Origin: Sphagnum compactum
Lineage: Eukaryota > Bryophyta > Sphagnopsida > Sphagnales
Assembly (NCBI GenBank): GCA_965153455.1
Contig: OZ234495.1
Coordinates: 9,358,875 to 9,422,874 of the forward strand
DNA: 64,000 bases
Direction of reading: 5' to 3'
This document shows, piece by piece, positions 61,241-64,000 of the stretch (its first letter is position 1; every line of letters begins with the position of its first letter). The position numbers and the translations under genes were made by a program. A model generated the notes under the pieces. That model ran no database searches. It had not been told where the DNA came from and saw only the letters and a program-made list of their open reading frames with translations.

Positions 61241-63778
61241 CAGACGACAATCTTTTAGCCCACATTCTCTCTCATGCCTCAACCTTGGTTGTGAGCCCAA
61301 AGCTAAGGTCAAAATATGAACACTTGGTCAAGAATGGTCTATGTCTAAGAATTTTTTCTAATTTCTAATATAACCTCACACCAAATATTGAAAAAGGAAA
61401 AAACCATCATTCATTAGTAAAAACCCAAAAAACATTTAGGTTATTTCCAAACATCAAAATTATGACACACCTTTAAACTAAATCAATGTTTTTACCTCCA
61501 AATTTAACATTCCCCAAATCTTGTAGCTTACAAGAGGACTCGATCAAGAAGGTGAAGGTATTAATGTAGGTAATGGTTCAACCTAGCCATCAACAACAAA
61601 ATGGAACCAAAAAGTCCTAATTCTTTCAAAAAATCATTCCAAAGCTGAAAGTGGAAAGCTTAAATATTTTATATTTTTTTCAAAAAAAAAAAAAACAACA
61701 CATCTTCATGCTTCTTTGAGAGTCAGTGGCAAGCTTCATTCCCTTTTTACGATACTTTTGAACTTGAATGTTTGATACTTTGGTGATGGGGTGGCCTCGC
61801 AAATGACATGAAGATGGCCAAAGGATTGTGCTAAATGTAGGCCCACTTATATATGTTCATCATATTCATGTTGTGTGCATATAATGTTCTGTGCGATCCA
61901 TTCCAAACTAAATAAGACATACCCAAAACAATAAATTCATGTTCCAATCAATTTCATTGGGTAAATTAACCTTCCAAATTCAAGGAGATAAACACTATTA
62001 TGTGTTGTAAGAGGAGTTCCGCCCACATGTGACACAATAAACATCCCCCATTGAACTTCACAAGATTAAAATAATGCCCACATGCTTGTATCCTAGGGTT
62101 GAATAGATGTTGACAAAGCTTTTAGTGAAATAAAATAAACACCATGTGTAGTACAATGGCTAAAATTACGCGGATGATAATTAATTGTTATTGTATAATA
62201 CCAAGTTCAAATTTGACAACTAGCAATAAAACATGAAATTTTATTTATTTATTTTTTTTGCAAAACATGACACGTGTTCTCCAAAATAAAAAGTGCAAAA
62301 GAACTGTGTAGAAGTGAATAGGGTCACACAAACCATATGGATGTTTTGAAGTTCAAGGGCTGGGGCAAGGAATATACTATGTTGTGACCCATAACCCTTA
62401 TTTGGACCTTTAGCAATGTTTATCTCATTCAACATAATGTGCTAACTGGTTGGCAATCCCCACCCATAATCATGGAAAATATGACAACATAAGTTTAAAG
62501 ACAATTTAAATGAAAACATAGGGGCCATTCATTATAACCAACCAATCAATGTCAATCATTTTAATGTTTAATGCCTTTTACAAACATTCGATCATGTGCA
62601 CATTTATTGGTGTTATCAATTGATTTTGCCATAAGACAATGGTATTTCATTCAAAATATATATTGCAAGTCAATTTACTATGGCCAATAGAGTTCTTGCA
62701 ATTGTATATTGATTTCAAACCCAAGAGAGAAGAGCTTTCAAACAATGTTGCAACATTGTGAGAAGTGTATTTGCCACATGGGATGGTTAGTTTCAACAGG
62801 CAAGTGTTGAAATGAATTGATTTTAGGCTACAATCCTAATTTGATGCTTGAAATTAAAGTTTTTAAAGTTCAACACATGGGATTTTCAAATATATCAACT
62901 TTAGTTTTCTATATAGCTATCTTGTTCGTTAATTTTCCATCATTATAATGTTTCATAAGATATTTTGAAATTTTCATTCAAGAATTTTAGAATCCTAAGT
63001 TTGGACTAAATTTTGTTTCCATTACTTTATTTTTCTACTCCTTTGAAATGTTAGTCATAGTTCACATTAGGCAACATGGATGAATTTTCACATTTTCATT
63101 GCTCTAATTTGAAATTTTAACAATATTCATCAATATAGATTATAAATTTCTATATAGTTCATCAAAATTCCCATGAAATTTCTAACAATTTTCTTTTTCC
63201 AAATTTTGTGATTAATTCCAATAAATTTGACAAGAAGATAGGGCAACTTTAGGACATTCACTTGTTACTCTACACAATTGAAATCACATTCATGTGTCGA
63301 AGGGGAAGTGGCCAATGTCGGGCAATTATTTGAAATAGGAATAGACCATTGCTTGTTACCAAGGTGATTCTTAATGATGGTTAGTTTCATCATTAAATAA
63401 TTCAGAAGTTGATAAAAGGAATTTTTTTCGAAAATGTTCACATGAAGGTGATGAAAATGTTGATTATTTCAACTCTCTCATGACAAAACTTATGAACACA
63501 AAATATAGGCATTTGTATAAATAACCACCCTCTCCAAGCAATCCATTTGACACCTTTTGCCTTTCTTATGAGTGAAATTGATTCCCTTTGGAACTATTTT
63601 GATGTCATCCTTGGTCCTCTACGGGCATCAACATTATGATAGGTGTCTATTCTTCTTGTTTGATGAATAACTTGGACTACATATGTGTGTTTCATGAGAA
63701 ATAGATGGGACATCCCTCCACTAGAAAGGCATGAACTAATAGACATGAACCTGAATTGCAAAATATGATTTTGACCCA
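61241..63778. other. AT-rich gene-free stretch
   Basis: No gene recognised. 62370-62475 is a degenerate copy of 33270-33380. Confidence 0.5.
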
Positions 63779-64000
63779 TACAAAGGATTTTTAATGAAAG
63801 AAATTCGTTAGATTTTGAAGGAAAAAAATTTGAAATCGCCAAACTTTTATGATAAGTTCCAATAGATAGCCACAAATATAGAAGGATAGGATTTCAACCT
63901 ATACAAAGGATTTTTAATGAAAAAAATGACCCGAATTTGACAGATCTTGAAAAGAAATATTTCCAAATCACTAGATTTCATGATAAGTTCTGCCAGATCA
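63779..64000. repeat. Tandem duplication with 123-bp period at the window edge
   Basis: The block starting TACAAAGGATTTTTAATGAA at 63779 recurs at 63902 and continues through 'atgataagttc' in both copies. The second copy is cut by the window end. Confidence 0.8.

Overview
The window is nuclear DNA of a land plant. The evidence is multi-exon genes with GT-AG introns, a B-type cyclin with a plant-type destruction box, a cytokinin-dehydrogenase-like locus, a plant-type serine carboxypeptidase, and relics of LINE, Ty1/copia, hAT and CACTA elements in very AT-rich DNA. Introns are short (about 0.1-1.1 kb) and genes form small islands separated by 8-20 kb of decayed repeats. That fits a compact-gene, repeat-rich plant, perhaps a non-flowering one, but the species cannot be fixed from the sequence.

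Layout. 1-7.9 kb: AT-rich repeat DNA with a MITE-like inverted-repeat element and a dead LINE 3' end. 7.97-11.6 kb (minus): intact ten-exon serine carboxypeptidase gene (500 aa). 11.7-19.6 kb: gene-free, with MITE-like elements and a 1.2 kb A/C-rich degenerate tandem array. 19.7-21.8 kb (minus): fragments of a dynamin-related protein 2 (DRP2) gene, PH and following region only, apparently a pseudogene. 23.5-26.9 kb (plus): intact five-exon DNA-3-methyladenine glycosylase I gene (584 aa) with a CACTA-type MITE in intron 1. 28.1-30.9 kb (minus): B-type cyclin gene, followed upstream by a cluster of AACGG (MSA-like) motifs and a 65-bp tandem repeat. 34.3-37.4 kb: a non-autonomous hAT element with an exact 8-bp target duplication, then a dead hAT transposase. 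43.9-46.2 kb (minus): cytokinin dehydrogenase-like gene with exons 3-5 intact but a stop and a deletion in its FAD-binding exon. 48.1-48.7 kb: copia RNase H relic. 49.1-49.9 kb: GC-rich repeat island. 52.4-54.4 kb (minus): intact three-exon secreted PQQ-propeller (polyvinyl-alcohol-dehydrogenase-like) gene, with a 26-bp minisatellite just downstream. 54.5-64 kb: gene-free AT-rich DNA with decayed repeat copies.

The genes do not form a pathway. They are independent housekeeping or secreted functions: vacuolar/secretory peptidase, base-excision repair, the G2/M cell cycle, cytokinin turnover and a secreted quinoprotein-like propeller. I found no clear novel multi-gene system. The strongest observations concern mobile-element structure, transition-type (C-to-T) decay of repeats, two pseudogenes and a putative mitotic promoter cluster.
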